A stretch of 64,000 bases of DNA. Source: Rahnella woolbedingensis. Lineage in GTDB: Bacteria; Pseudomonadota; Gammaproteobacteria; Enterobacterales; Enterobacteriaceae. Location of the stretch: NCBI RefSeq assembly GCF_003602095.1, contig NZ_RAHH01000005.1, forward strand, positions 159,615-223,614. The letters run 5' to 3'. Below, piece after piece: positions 26,345 to 35,146 of this stretch (its first letter is position 1; each line of letters starts with the position of its first letter). The notes under the pieces are model-generated. The model did no database searches and was not told the DNA's origin. It saw only the letters and a program-made list of their open reading frames with translations. The translations under genes and the position numbers were made by a program.

Positions 26345-27283
26345 TTAAACACCGAAATGTTTAACCCAATGGTCGGCAATGTCCTGCCGCTTACAAACCC
26401 ACACCTTCTCATGTGACCCGATGTAATCGAGAAACCGCTGCAAAGCGCGAAATCTCCCCGGACGGCCAAGGATCCGACAATGCATCCCGATCGACATCAT
26501 TTTCGGTGAGGTTTCCCCCTCTTCATACAACACGTCAAACGTGTCTTTCAGATAGGTGTAGAACTGCTCGCCGGTGTTAAAACCCTGCGGGGAAGCAAAC
26601 CGCATGTCGTTGGTTTCCAATGTGTAAGGGATCACCAGATGCTGTTTTGTCTCCCCGTTTTCCAGCTTTACCGGCGTCCAGAACGGCAGGTCATCGCCGT
26701 AATAATCACTGTCATACTGGAATCCGTCAGACTCAGCCACCAGTTGGCGGGTGTTCGGGCTGTCGCGGCCGGTGTACCAACCGGTTGGCGCTTTGCCGAA
26801 CAAATCTCGAAGAACCGTGATGGCTTTTTGCATGTGCTGCGATTCTTCGGCTTTGCTCATGTCCTGATAGTGGATCCAGCGCCAGCCGTGGCTGACAACG
26901 TCGTAATCCGCCGCTTTGATCGCGCTGACGATTTCCGGGTTACGCGCCAGCGCCATCGCCACGCCGAAAACGGTCAGCGGCAGGCCACGCTTTTGAAATT
27001 CATTATGAATGCGCCAGAAACCGGCGCGGGAACCGTATTCGTACAGGGAATCCATCGACATGTGGCGGTCGGGGAAACTGGCGGCACCGATGATGTCAGA
27101 CAGGAATTGCTCGGAACCGGCATCACCGTGCAAAACGTTATTTTCTGCGCCCTCTTCGTAATTGAGAACAAACTGCACCGCAATGCGCGCATTGCCTGGC
27201 CAGTTAGCGTGTGGCGGGCGTCCGGCATAACCGATTAAGTCGCGCGGGTAAGCATCAGTAAAACCGTACTCGAAATCAGACAT
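26345..27283 (-). CDS. hpxB: Allantoinase HpxB (PuuE, polysaccharide-deacetylase fold)
   Basis: A metal-independent allantoinase of the PuuE type that opens the allantoin ring to allantoate. It has 312 residues. PuuE markers are the N-terminal YPRDLIGYAGRPPHANWPG, RIAVQFVLNYEEGAENNVLH, EYGSRAGFWRIHNEF, DVVSHGWRWIHYQDM near 165 and GWYTGRDSPNTRQLV near 205. The start overlaps hpxA by 8 bp. It is the last gene of hpxSAB and convergent with hpxZ. Confidence 0.95.
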   Translation of the reverse strand: MSDFEYGFTDAYPRDLIGYAGRPPHANWPGNARIAVQFVLNYEEGAENNVLHGDAGSEQFLSDIIGAASFPDRHMSMDSLYEYGSRAGFWRIHNEFQKRGLPLTVFGVAMALARNPEIVSAIKAADYDVVSHGWRWIHYQDMSKAEESQHMQKAITVLRDLFGKAPTGWYTGRDSPNTRQLVAESDGFQYDSDYYGDDLPFWTPVKLENGETKQHLVIPYTLETNDMRFASPQGFNTGEQFYTYLKDTFDVLYEEGETSPKMMSIGMHCRILGRPGRFRALQRFLDYIGSHEKVWVCKRQDIADHWVKHFGV

Positions 27284-28034
27284 AGTGTTCTCTCAGATTC
27301 AGTCCGGCAAAACGGCCAGACAAGGGTTTTTCCAGCGGATAATCCAGGCAGCCGTGCTTACTGGTCGTCAGTCGCAACGCCGCCAGCGACTCGATCATTT
27401 TGACCGCCGCGCTGACGCCGTCGATCACCGGTATATTCAGCTCCAGCGTCAGTTCCTGCGCCAGATCGGCCATTCCGCCGCAACCGAGCACAATCGCCCC
27501 GCTGCCGTCGGATTTTTTAGCCGCGATACATTGCTCGCGCACTTTCTGCTGCGCCAGTCCGCTGCCATCTTCGAGCGATAACACCGGCAAATCGATGGCG
27601 TGCAAAGCCGCGCAGTGACGCTCAAATCCGTACTGATGCAGCAAATGCCGGGCAATAGTCAGCGTGCGGGGCAGCGTCGTGACGACAGAGAATCGCGTCG
27701 CCAGCATGGTTGCCAGATGCATCGCGGCTTCGGCGATACCGACAACCGGCGCCCGTGCCAGTTCCCGTGCAGCCAGTAATCCGGGGTCACCGAAACAGGC
27801 AATAACGTGCCCGTCGACGCCGGCATCACGCCCGGCTTTTATCTGCTGCAACACGCCGAGCGTGGCAATCGCCTCGTCGAAATGTCCTTCAATAGACGGT
27901 GCGCCTTCTTCAGGACAAACGGCCAGAATCTGTGTATCCCGTGCTGCCACTGAACGGGCGGTTTGCGCCATCACTTCGGTCATCGCCAGACTGGTATTGG
28001 GATTAATCAGTTGTATACAAAGTGGATTCGCCAT
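27276..28034 (-). CDS. hpxA: Allantoin racemase HpxA
   Basis: A hydantoin/Asp-Glu racemase family member of 252 residues that interconverts allantoin enantiomers, so that both reach the stereospecific allantoinase. The N-terminus INPNTSLAMTEVMAQTA is typical. The two catalytic cysteines are in HVIACFGDPGLLAAREL near residue 83 and IVLGCGGMADLA near 188. It overlaps hpxS by one base (TGATG) and hpxB by 8 bp. Confidence 0.93.
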   Translation of the reverse strand: MANPLCIQLINPNTSLAMTEVMAQTARSVAARDTQILAVCPEEGAPSIEGHFDEAIATLGVLQQIKAGRDAGVDGHVIACFGDPGLLAARELARAPVVGIAEAAMHLATMLATRFSVVTTLPRTLTIARHLLHQYGFERHCAALHAIDLPVLSLEDGSGLAQQKVREQCIAAKKSDGSGAIVLGCGGMADLAQELTLELNIPVIDGVSAAVKMIESLAALRLTTSKHGCLDYPLEKPLSGRFAGLNLREHYV

Positions 28035-28768
28035 CAGTCAGAGTCCTTTTCTGTAACCGCCATCTGTGCGGCAAAAATCTGCGCGAAATCGGGCGTCGGT
28101 CCTTTGTTTTGCTCAAAGCGCAGGCTGGCGACGATGCTGTCAAAATGCTGCGCCATGCTGTTGGCCAATGCCGCGGTGTCGCGTTTTTTCAGCAGTTCCA
28201 GCAGATCGGCATGATCATGACAGCGGCACCCTTGCTGCCACGGCGCGCCCCAGGCGGCAATCGCCAGTGATGAACGTAATGTGAGCTGAGAAACGGATTC
28301 AGTCAGCACTTTGTTGCCTGAAATGGCCTGAAGCTGCACATGAAAAGCGGCAGACAAGCGGATTGCTGCGGCGCCGTCACGCTCGTCATGGGCACGTTTT
28401 TCTTCCTGTACCAGTTTCTTCAGCGCAACCAGATGTGTGGACTGACAACGCGCAATCACCAGCGGCAGGTTGGCACACTCAAGAATTTTACGGGTCGCGA
28501 AAACGTCACGTGCTTCAGCGGCATCCGGCGCGGTCACATGCGCACCACGCTTGGGCAATATCGTCACAAGTTGCACTGCGGCAAGGCGCTGTAACACCCG
28601 GCGGATACCCGTGCGACTGACAGAGAACACCTGGGCCAGTGCTTCTTCGGGTAATTTACTGCCGGGTAAAAGCTGGTGCTCAACAATAGATCGCACCAGC
28701 GCGTTATAAATATGGTCGTCCTTATCCTCGGTAAAATAGGCCGTATTCAGCCCGCTCCAACTGGTCAT
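28034..28768 (-). CDS. hpxS: GntR-family (FadR subfamily) regulator HpxS
   Basis: A 244-residue regulator with an N-terminal winged helix (IYNALVRSIVEHQLLPGSKL near 21, FSVSRTGIRRVLQRLA near 48) and an all-helical C-terminal effector domain with three conserved acid/His positions expected of FCD proteins (SAAFHVQLQAISGN near 140). A GGAG precedes the ATG at 28768. It heads hpxSAB and diverges from the permease gene. Three GTATAC boxes lie between them, suggesting autoregulation and control of the permease. Confidence 0.9.
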   Translation of the reverse strand: MTSWSGLNTAYFTEDKDDHIYNALVRSIVEHQLLPGSKLPEEALAQVFSVSRTGIRRVLQRLAAVQLVTILPKRGAHVTAPDAAEARDVFATRKILECANLPLVIARCQSTHLVALKKLVQEEKRAHDERDGAAAIRLSAAFHVQLQAISGNKVLTESVSQLTLRSSLAIAAWGAPWQQGCRCHDHADLLELLKKRDTAALANSMAQHFDSIVASLRFEQNKGPTPDFAQIFAAQMAVTEKDSD

Positions 28769-28780
28769 TGCTGTTACTCC

Positions 28781-28831
28781 GTATACCGTTTTGTGTATTT
28801 ATCGTATACCTGAAATAGATTTTTTGTATAC
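28781..28831. promoter_or_regulatory. Three GTATAC boxes, probable HpxS operators
   Basis: GTATAC hexamers occur at 28781-28786, 28804-28809 and 28826-28831, spaced 23 and 22 bp apart, about two helical turns. The last is embedded in TTGTATACAAG. Palindromic GTATAC-type cores are common for FadR-subfamily GntR proteins. They cover the likely hpxS promoter and lie upstream of the permease gene. Confidence 0.7.
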
Positions 28832-28844
28832 AAGAAGTGAAGTT

Positions 28845-28860
28845 TGGCCTGATTCATGCA
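28845..28860 (+). promoter_or_regulatory. Weak sigma-54-like element before the NCS1 permease
   Basis: TGGCCTGATTCATGCA keeps the invariant GG and GC at the correct 10-bp separation but differs at three consensus positions. It is ~85 bp upstream of the permease start. A tentative call, made because neighbouring hpx operons have clear sigma-54 promoters. Confidence 0.3.
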
Positions 28861-28945
28861 GTGTTCCCGTGACTGCTTTTTAACTTTGGGCAGCCGGTAT
28901 CCGGCTTCCGACTTTCACATGTTGTTTATGACAGGAGCACGATTT

Positions 28946-30448
28946 ATGCCAAATCAGGAAATCACCTCCGCCACGGCGTCTTCCGGACAGGGCGCCGGCA
29001 TCATCAAACCTTATTACAGCCCGCGGCTGTGTAATGATGACTTAGCGCCTACCCGTGACCAAAACTGGAGCTGGTACAACATATTTTCTTTCTGGATGTC
29101 AGATGTGCACAGCATGGGCGGTTATGTGGTTGCTGCGAGTTTCTTTACGCTCGGCCTGACCAGCTGGCAGGTACTGCTGTGTTTGTTGTGCGGGATTTGT
29201 ATTGTGCAGATTTGTGCCAATCTGGTGGCGAAACCAAGCCAGCAGGCGGGTGTGCCCTACGCGGTGATTTGCCGTCAGGCATTTGGTGTGTTCGGGGCGA
29301 ATATTCCGGCGGTGATCCGCGGACTGATCGCTTTCGCCTGGTATGGCATACAGACCTATCTGGCGGCCAGTGCGTTAATGCTGGTGCTGCTCAAATTCTT
29401 CCCTTCCCTGACGCCGCTGACCGTGCCGCACTGGCTGGGTCTTTCTGCGCTGGGCTGGATTTGTTTCGGCATTATGTGGGTATTGCAGGCGATGGTGTTC
29501 TGGCACGGTATGAGCGCAATCAAACGCTTTATCGATGTGGCGGGTCCGGCGGTATATATCGTAATGCTGATGCTGGCAGGCTGGATTTTGTATAAAACCG
29601 GGCTGAGCAATATCTCCTTTACCCTGTCAACCAAAACCCTGACGGTCGGCCAGCAGGGCTGGGAAATGCTCACTGCCACGGCGCTGGTGGTATCTTATTT
29701 CTCCGGTCCGCTGCTGAACTTTGGTGACTTCTCCCGCTACGGTAAAAGCATGAGCGAAATCCGTCGCGGTAACCGCTGGGGTCTGCCGTTTAACTTCCTG
29801 CTGTTCTCGATTGTGACCGTAGTTATCGTTTCCGGGACACAATCGCTGTTCGGCCAGATGATTACCGACCCTATCGAAACCGTCAGCCGTGTGGGCAACA
29901 GCGTGGCCGTAGCGCTGGGTCTGCTGACCATGATCATCGCGACTATCGGTATCAACATCGTGGCGAACTTCGTGTCACCAGCGTTCGACTTCTCTAACTG
30001 TTCACCGCAGAAAATCAGTTTCCGAACCGGCGGAATGATTGCCGCCGTCGGTTCGGTTTTACTGACGCCGTGGAACCTGTTCCAGTCACCGGAAATTATC
30101 CACTACACGCTGGACGTGCTGGGGTCATTTATCGGGCCGTTGTTCGGGATTTTGCTGGCGGATTATTATCTGATCAAACGCGGTCATATGGATGTGGATG
30201 CGCTGTTTAATGCCACGCCTTCCGGCCGTTACTGGTATCGCAACGGGTTTAACCCGAAAGCGATTGCAGCCCTGGTGCCAGCAGTGGTGATTGGTCTGGT
30301 AATCAGCTTTACGCCGGGCCTGCATCAGGTGGCGAACTTCAGCTGGTTTATCGGTGCATTCCTGGCAGGCGGTTTCTATCGCTACATCGCCCGTCATGAT
30401 CGCGCGACCAGCGGCGCAATCGGCTATATGAAAACCGAAGCGGAATAA
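28946..30448 (+). CDS. hpxC: NCS1 family allantoin permease (HpxC/PucI-like)
   Basis: A proton- or sodium-coupled NCS1 transporter of 500 residues with about 12 membrane segments, most likely importing allantoin. Family markers are YYSPRLCNDDLAPTRDQNWS near residue 22, FSFWMSDVHSMGGYV near 48, AFAWYGIQTYLAA near 132 and SGPLLNFGDFSRYGKS near 253. I chose the ATG at 28946, which has AGGAG 8 bp upstream; the longer frame starting at 28856 adds 30 non-conserved residues. It diverges from hpxSAB, which encode the next two metabolic steps. Confidence 0.88.
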   Translation: MPNQEITSATASSGQGAGIIKPYYSPRLCNDDLAPTRDQNWSWYNIFSFWMSDVHSMGGYVVAASFFTLGLTSWQVLLCLLCGICIVQICANLVAKPSQQAGVPYAVICRQAFGVFGANIPAVIRGLIAFAWYGIQTYLAASALMLVLLKFFPSLTPLTVPHWLGLSALGWICFGIMWVLQAMVFWHGMSAIKRFIDVAGPAVYIVMLMLAGWILYKTGLSNISFTLSTKTLTVGQQGWEMLTATALVVSYFSGPLLNFGDFSRYGKSMSEIRRGNRWGLPFNFLLFSIVTVVIVSGTQSLFGQMITDPIETVSRVGNSVAVALGLLTMIIATIGINIVANFVSPAFDFSNCSPQKISFRTGGMIAAVGSVLLTPWNLFQSPEIIHYTLDVLGSFIGPLFGILLADYYLIKRGHMDVDALFNATPSGRYWYRNGFNPKAIAALVPAVVIGLVISFTPGLHQVANFSWFIGAFLAGGFYRYIARHDRATSGAIGYMKTEAE

Positions 30449-30489
30449 CAGGCGGTTAAAAGGAAAAAATAGTCAGGATGGCTGAAACG

Positions 30490-30523
30490 ACGAAGCCCTG
30501 AGTGATTTCTCACTCAGGGCTTC
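30490..30523. terminator. Bidirectional stem-loop between permease gene and tRNA-Asp
   Basis: GAAGCCCTGAGTG / CACTCAGGGCTTC forms a 13-bp perfect stem with a 6-nt loop. It lies 42 bp after the hpxC stop on the plus strand and 8 bp beyond the 3' end of tRNA-Asp on the minus strand. The T-run is poor on both sides. Confidence 0.7.
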
Positions 30524-30530
30524 TGAATAG

Positions 30531-30607
30531 TGGCGGAACGGACGGGGCTCGAACCCGCGACCCCCTGCGTGACAGGCAGGTATTCTAACCAACTGAACTA
30601 CCGCTCC
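30531..30607 (-). tRNA. aspV: tRNA-Asp (GTC), aspV position
   Basis: A 77-nt tRNA on the minus strand starting GGAGCGGTAGTTCAGTTGG, with the anticodon loop CTGTCAC (anticodon GTC), the T-loop GGTTCGAGCC and an encoded CCA end. It is identical over its full length to the copy at 63526-63602. Location next to dnaQ matches E. coli aspV. Confidence 0.97.
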
Positions 30608-30746
30608 GCGTTTTGTTCTGGTTAAGAACGGAGCGAATATTAAGGAATACACGCCCTTACGTCAATGCTTTTCCTGATATTTTCAATCAAGTGCACAGTT
30701 TTTCCGCAGAATGGATACTTTCAAAACAACGGCGAAGATTCAGGGC

Positions 30747-31484
30747 TTACGAACGCCAAAGGCAACTGCCGCCCTTTTTCACCACCAGATCCAACCTTTC
30801 TTCATGCCACGCCAGTTCCTGCTCATTTGCCGTGATCACTTTTAACCCGGAAGCCGGACGCGTCACGCGCTGGATCCCTAATCCGTCAGCACCGGTGTTT
30901 TGCTCGCCCTCGTGGGTGAATTTGATGCTGGTCTGCCCGCCGGTCATCATCAGATAAACTTCGGCAAGAATTTCGGAGTCAAGCAATGCGCCGTGCAGCG
31001 TTCGTTTGCTGTTGTCGATCAGGTAACGATCGCTCAGGGCATCGAGGTTGTTACGCTTGCCGGGGAACAGCTTGCGCGCCATTGACAGGCTGTCGGTGAT
31101 TTTACAGAACGTTTCGGTTTTCGGCAGATTACGGCCGAGCATGTCGAACTCGTAATCCATAAAGCCGATATCGAACGTCGCGTTATGAATGACTAATTCG
31201 CCGCCGCGAATATATTCGATAAAGTCGTCAGCAACCTCAGCGAAGGTCGGCTTATCGGCGAGGAATTCATCGCTGATGCCATGAACGCCAAAAGCTTCCG
31301 GATCTACCAGACGGTCGGGTTTGAGATAAACATGGAAATTGCGCCCCGTCAGGCGACGGTTAACCACTTCAACAGCACCGATTTCGATAATCCGGTGCCC
31401 TTCATAATGGACGCCAAGTTTATTCATACCGGTGGTTTCGGTATCGAGAACGACGATCCTGTTTGATGTGTTTTGTAAATCCAT
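30747..31484 (-). CDS. dnaQ: DNA polymerase III epsilon subunit (proofreading exonuclease)
   Basis: The 3'-5' proofreading exonuclease of the replicative polymerase core, 245 residues. The DEDDh motifs are intact: DTETTGM (Asp and Glu) near residue 14, HNATFDIGFMDYEF near 98 and HGALLDSEILAEVY near 164. The C-terminal RLDLVVKKGGSCLWRS, the part that contacts the alpha subunit, is almost identical to E. coli. In E. coli dnaQ and rnhA are divergent neighbours; here ~4.5 kb separates them. Confidence 0.97.
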   Translation of the reverse strand: MDLQNTSNRIVVLDTETTGMNKLGVHYEGHRIIEIGAVEVVNRRLTGRNFHVYLKPDRLVDPEAFGVHGISDEFLADKPTFAEVADDFIEYIRGGELVIHNATFDIGFMDYEFDMLGRNLPKTETFCKITDSLSMARKLFPGKRNNLDALSDRYLIDNSKRTLHGALLDSEILAEVYLMMTGGQTSIKFTHEGEQNTGADGLGIQRVTRPASGLKVITANEQELAWHEERLDLVVKKGGSCLWRS

Positions 31485-31576
31485 AGCTCATTACCCACTG
31501 TCACGGATGTGGACGAAATTGCGCACAGGGTACCATCAGGCGGCCATTCAAGTCATTCAATGGCGTGCGGGTTCGG

Positions 31577-31602
31577 GAAAAGCGGCACCCTGGGGTGCCG
31601 CT
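31577..31602 (-). terminator. Terminator of the agu operon
   Basis: On the minus strand AGCGGCACC / GGTGCCGCT is a perfect stem with a short loop, followed by TTTT. It lies 11 bp after the aguA stop. Confidence 0.75.
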
Positions 31603-31612
31603 AAGGATTTCA

Positions 31613-32698
31613 TTACGCAGGAATTTGCTGGGTAATGCAGTGGATATTTCCGCCACCCAGAAGAATTTCGCGGGCCGGAATACCGGTGATTTTGAAGTCA
31701 GGGTACATCTGTGCAAACAGCGCTTCGGCCAGACTATCTGTCTGAGCATCGAGTAGCGGATAAATAATGTGCTGATTGCTTATCAGATAATTGACGTAAG
31801 AACCCGCCAGACGGTTACCTTCCAGACGTTCAATCGCCGTGCCCGGCAATACGCCAATCGTCTCTTCTGCGGTGGCGTGCATCACAGGAGGCGACGGCAT
31901 TTTCCAGATTTTCAGGCTGCGGCCTTGGGCGTCTTTCGCTGCTTCCAGCACTTTTAAAGCCGCGGCAGATCGTGCGTACTGCGGATCCTGCTCGTCGTCG
32001 GTCCAGTGCAGGGCAACTTCACCCGGACGAACGAAGCAGCACATGTTGTCGATGTGCCCGTCGGTTTCGTCGTTGAATACGCCCTCTTCCAGCCAGATAA
32101 ATTGCTTCACGCCGAGGTATTTCTGCAACTGCGCTTCAATTTCAGCTTTGGAAAGATGAGGATTACGGTTCGGATTGAGCAGGCATTCCGCAGTGGTCAG
32201 CAAAGTCCCTTCGCCGTCCACATGAATCGAACCGCCTTCCAGCACCAGATCGGTCGACACATAAGGGATCTGCTGATGCTCCGCCACCTGACGGGCCACC
32301 AGCTGGTCGCGCTCCCAGCTCGAATACAGGCCGCCGTTGAAGCCGCCCCAGGCATTGAAGGTCCAGTCAATGGCCAGACGCCCGCCTTGTGGATCCACCA
32401 CAATGGTCGGGCCGGTATCGCGCATCCACGCGTCGTCGCTTTCCATTTCCACCAGCGTTATCTGCGCCGGCATCACTTCGCGTGCGTTGGCCATTTCCGC
32501 TGCCGGAACCGCCATAAACACCGGAGTCGACGTGGCAATAGCCGCCGCCACGTTGGCAAAAGCCAGTTGTGCCGGACGACCGTTTGAGCGCCAGTTGTCG
32601 GTGCGGTAAGGCCAGATCATCCAGACAGCTTGCTGCGATGCCCATTCAGCGGGCATCGCAAAACCTTCAGCCTGAGGATTGATATCAATAGAAGACAT
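31613..32698 (-). CDS. aguA: Agmatine deiminase
   Basis: Hydrolyses agmatine to N-carbamoylputrescine and ammonia. A guanidino-group-modifying enzyme of 361 residues, about the usual length. Motifs are [16 protein letters not shown] near residue 29, [15 protein letters not shown] near 88, [13 protein letters not shown] near 155, [14 protein letters not shown] near 208 and the catalytic Cys354 in [10 protein letters not shown]. It lies 3 bp after aguB, whose 3' end supplies the AAGGAA ribosome-binding site. The product feeds AguB, giving putrescine. Confidence 0.95.
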   Translation of the reverse strand: MSSIDINPQAEGFAMPAEWASQQAVWMIWPYRTDNWRSNGRPAQLAFANVAAAIATSTPVFMAVPAAEMANAREVMPAQITLVEMESDDAWMRDTGPTIVVDPQGGRLAIDWTFNAWGGFNGGLYSSWERDQLVARQVAEHQQIPYVSTDLVLEGGSIHVDGEGTLLTTAECLLNPNRNPHLSKAEIEAQLQKYLGVKQFIWLEEGVFNDETDGHIDNMCCFVRPGEVALHWTDDEQDPQYARSAAALKVLEAAKDAQGRSLKIWKMPSPPVMHATAEETIGVLPGTAIERLEGNRLAGSYVNYLISNQHIIYPLLDAQTDSLAEALFAQMYPDFKITGIPAREILLGGGNIHCITQQIPA

Positions 32699-32701
32699 CA
32701 G

Positions 32702-33586
32702 TTATTTCCTTGTTGAACCGTCGGATGTCGCGATGGCGCCATACATTTCAGGACGGCGGTCGCGGAACAGACCCCATGACGCGCGCTGAGCGGCGACGGC
32801 ATCCAGATCGAAGGTATGAACCAGCACGGCTTCTTCGGTTTTGCTGGCTTGTTGCACCAGCGCACCGGTCTGGTCAGCAATGAAGGAAGAACCGTAGAAC
32901 GTCATTTCGTAATCAGGAATGAATTTGCTTTTTTCAGTACCAATACGGTTAGAAGCAATCACCGGCACCAGGTTAGCTGCCGCATGGCCCTGCTGAACGC
33001 GGGTCCAGTGTGGCTGGCTGTCAATTTCCGGATAAGCCGGTTCTGAACCGATCGCCGTCGGATAGAAAATGATTTCTGCGCCCTGCAGGGCCAGGCAACG
33101 AGCGGTTTCCGGGAACCACTGATCCCAGCAGATGCCCACGCCGATTTTCGCGTAACGGGTATTCCACACTTTGAAGCCGGTATCGCCCGGAATGAAGAAT
33201 TGTTTTTCCTGATAGGCAGGACCGTTCGGAATATGAGTTTTGCGATAAACATCCAGCACACTGCCGTCAGCATCAATCATGACCAGCGAGTTGTAATAGG
33301 CGTTATTGCACTTTTCAAAGAAACTCAGAGGCAGAACGACTTCCAGTTCTTTCGCCAGCGCAGAGAAATGGCGGATAAGCGGGCTGTTATCCAGCTCCTG
33401 CGCCAGGCTGTAATGCTCAGGGCTCTGATCAATACAGAAGTAAGGTGCAGCAAAAAGCTCCTGGATAAGAATAACTTGTGCGCCTTTGGAATGAGCCTGG
33501 CGAACCAGTTTCTCAGCGTTAACAATATTCTTTTCCAGATCCCAGCTGCAGCTCATTTGTGTTGCAGAAACCGTAACATTTCTCAT
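32702..33586 (-). CDS. aguB: N-carbamoylputrescine amidase
   Basis: A nitrilase-superfamily amidase that converts N-carbamoylputrescine to putrescine, CO2 and ammonia. It has 294 residues. The Glu-Lys-Cys triad is visible: Glu43 in ILIQELFAAPYF, the Lys in VYRKTHIPNGPAYQEKQFF and the Cys in VGICWDQWFPETAR. An AAGGATG ribosome-binding site precedes the ATG. It lies between the APC permease gene and aguA on one strand; permease, amidase and deiminase form one likely transcript. Confidence 0.95.
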   Translation of the reverse strand: MRNVTVSATQMSCSWDLEKNIVNAEKLVRQAHSKGAQVILIQELFAAPYFCIDQSPEHYSLAQELDNSPLIRHFSALAKELEVVLPLSFFEKCNNAYYNSLVMIDADGSVLDVYRKTHIPNGPAYQEKQFFIPGDTGFKVWNTRYAKIGVGICWDQWFPETARCLALQGAEIIFYPTAIGSEPAYPEIDSQPHWTRVQQGHAAANLVPVIASNRIGTEKSKFIPDYEMTFYGSSFIADQTGALVQQASKTEEAVLVHTFDLDAVAAQRASWGLFRDRRPEMYGAIATSDGSTRK

Positions 33587-33645
33587 TAGACATCCTTAAA
33601 GCATTGAAAATTGGCAGTGAAAAAACCATGAAAGTCGGAACTCAC

Positions 33646-35046
33646 TCAGAGTTTTGAACTGGCACTCTGCATTTTCCTATTATATTGCAAAAGACAGAGC
33701 TCTCCAGCCAAAAGAGTCACGATGATTCCGATAACAATCGGCAGGCTGTGGCTCATCTCTATTTTTCCGTCGAATAAATCAGGGAACACAAACAGAATGA
33801 TCCCCTGAATAACAAACAGTAAGCACACGCCAGCGACCAGCCACTGGCCGAAAATGCCGCCAGGTACGCGATACGGACGCGGTGTTTCAGTTTCCTTATC
33901 GCGCAACCTGAACCATGCGCTGAAGAGCAGTAAATATGGCAGAAGGAAAATACAGCTCGAGAAGGAGAAGATAATCCAGAACAGGTCGCTCTTGTCACTG
34001 GCCAGTTGGCTGTAGCAGAGGATCACCAGCGTGGAAACCACCCCCGTCGCCACATTCGCGCCGACCGGCGTGTGAAAGCGGCGACTGAGAATACCCAGAC
34101 AGGCAGGCAGTTCCCCGCTTTTTGCCGCTTCGGCGGCGGTGCGGCTCGAGCCGGACGTCCAGGTCACCATGTTGCTGATGAAGCTGAATAACGTCAGCAC
34201 ACACAAGATATTAAGGATTACCCGCGCGCCTTCACTTTGCCCGAAAATGATTTTCATCGCATCGATGATGCCTGATACCAGGCTTATCTGACTGACAGGC
34301 AGTGCGGCGAGAATGCCAAAAGTCCCGAATAAATAGAGCGCTGAGATGAGTATGGCAGCGAGAAACATTGCGATGCGCATCGTTTTCTCAGGGCTTTTGA
34401 TCATCTTGCCCATACTCGCGACCAGTTCCAGCCCCAGCAGGCTGTAGATGATGGCGGGCAGGAAGCGGCTGCTTTCGTTGAGATGGGGGATCAGGTTATG
34501 CCACTCAAAATTGTTGGCGAGACCGTGTTGCAGAAAATAACGAATACCCGCAAAGCCCAGAACGGCAATCACGATGATTTTTGCGAAAGCTCCCCAGCGG
34601 GCAATTTTAAGACATACGCTGGTGGAGATATTGCAAAACCAGACCGTCAGCCAGGTCAGCACCAGACACAGCAGAATTTGCCAGTGCAGCGCCATTTTCG
34701 GCCAGTACAGCGAAGAAAAGGTGCCGGCAAACAGAATATAAACAGAAGGCATCCACAGCCCGACGTTGATCCAGTAGAGATAAGAGGTTCTGGCGGCCAT
34801 GCGCGTCCCGAATGCCCGCTTAACCCAATCGTAAATACCGCCTTCAGCAGGCCAGGTGCTGCCCAGTTCCGTGACGACCAGCGTATAAGGCAGAACAAAG
34901 CCCGCCAGCATAATAACCCACCACGAAAAAGCCGACGGCCCGATGGCGGCAGAAGCCGTCAAAGTATCAAGGATCATGACCGCACAAAGGGTGAACATCG
35001 TCAGACTGCCCATGCCAATCTTTTGATTTTTATTCATTTCCATCAT
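33646..35046 (-). CDS. APC family amino acid/amine permease of the agu cluster
   Basis: An inner-membrane amino acid-polyamine-organocation transporter of about 466 residues with roughly 12 hydrophobic segments. Typical features are WPAEGGIYDWVKRAFG near residue 68, ARWGAFAKIIVIAVLG near 148, YSLLGLELVASMGKM near 208 and TPRPYRVPGG near 390. The substrate is inferred from context: agmatine uptake or agmatine/putrescine exchange. The start is ambiguous. ATGs complementary to 35044-35046 and 35041-35043 both follow an AGGG; I list the first. It diverges from a LysR gene. Confidence 0.82.
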   Translation of the reverse strand: MMEMNKNQKIGMGSLTMFTLCAVMILDTLTASAAIGPSAFSWWVIMLAGFVLPYTLVVTELGSTWPAEGGIYDWVKRAFGTRMAARTSYLYWINVGLWMPSVYILFAGTFSSLYWPKMALHWQILLCLVLTWLTVWFCNISTSVCLKIARWGAFAKIIVIAVLGFAGIRYFLQHGLANNFEWHNLIPHLNESSRFLPAIIYSLLGLELVASMGKMIKSPEKTMRIAMFLAAILISALYLFGTFGILAALPVSQISLVSGIIDAMKIIFGQSEGARVILNILCVLTLFSFISNMVTWTSGSSRTAAEAAKSGELPACLGILSRRFHTPVGANVATGVVSTLVILCYSQLASDKSDLFWIIFSFSSCIFLLPYLLLFSAWFRLRDKETETPRPYRVPGGIFGQWLVAGVCLLFVIQGIILFVFPDLFDGKIEMSHSLPIVIGIIVTLLAGELCLLQYNRKMQSASSKL

Positions 35047-35100
35047 CACACCCTGCTTTTTTATCGGATAACAGTGAATATATCAGTGACAAGGAATATG

Positions 35101-35122
35101 AATGAAATGTATTGTTTTCATT
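35101..35122. promoter_or_regulatory. Inverted repeat AATGAAA-N8-TTTCATT in the agu/LysR promoter region
   Basis: Perfect 7-bp arms with an 8-bp A+T-rich spacer lie between the permease start and the LysR gene, 25 bp before the latter's ATG. This is the usual place for a LysR recognition or activation site, but the match is to symmetry only, not to a known consensus. Confidence 0.45.
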
Positions 35123-35146
35123 AAATAATGAAGGATATTCATAATC

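Noticed and set aside
28011..28020. TTGTATACAA inside hpxA as a firm HpxS operator
   Set aside because: It coincides with ordinary codons for Cys-Ile-Gln in a conserved N-terminus, so chance is likely; mentioned only as a possibility.
30531..30607. Prophage or integrative element at tRNA-Asp
   Set aside because: No integrase, no repeated tRNA 3' fragment other than the second intact tRNA gene, and the flanking order tRNA-Asp, dnaQ matches E. coli.
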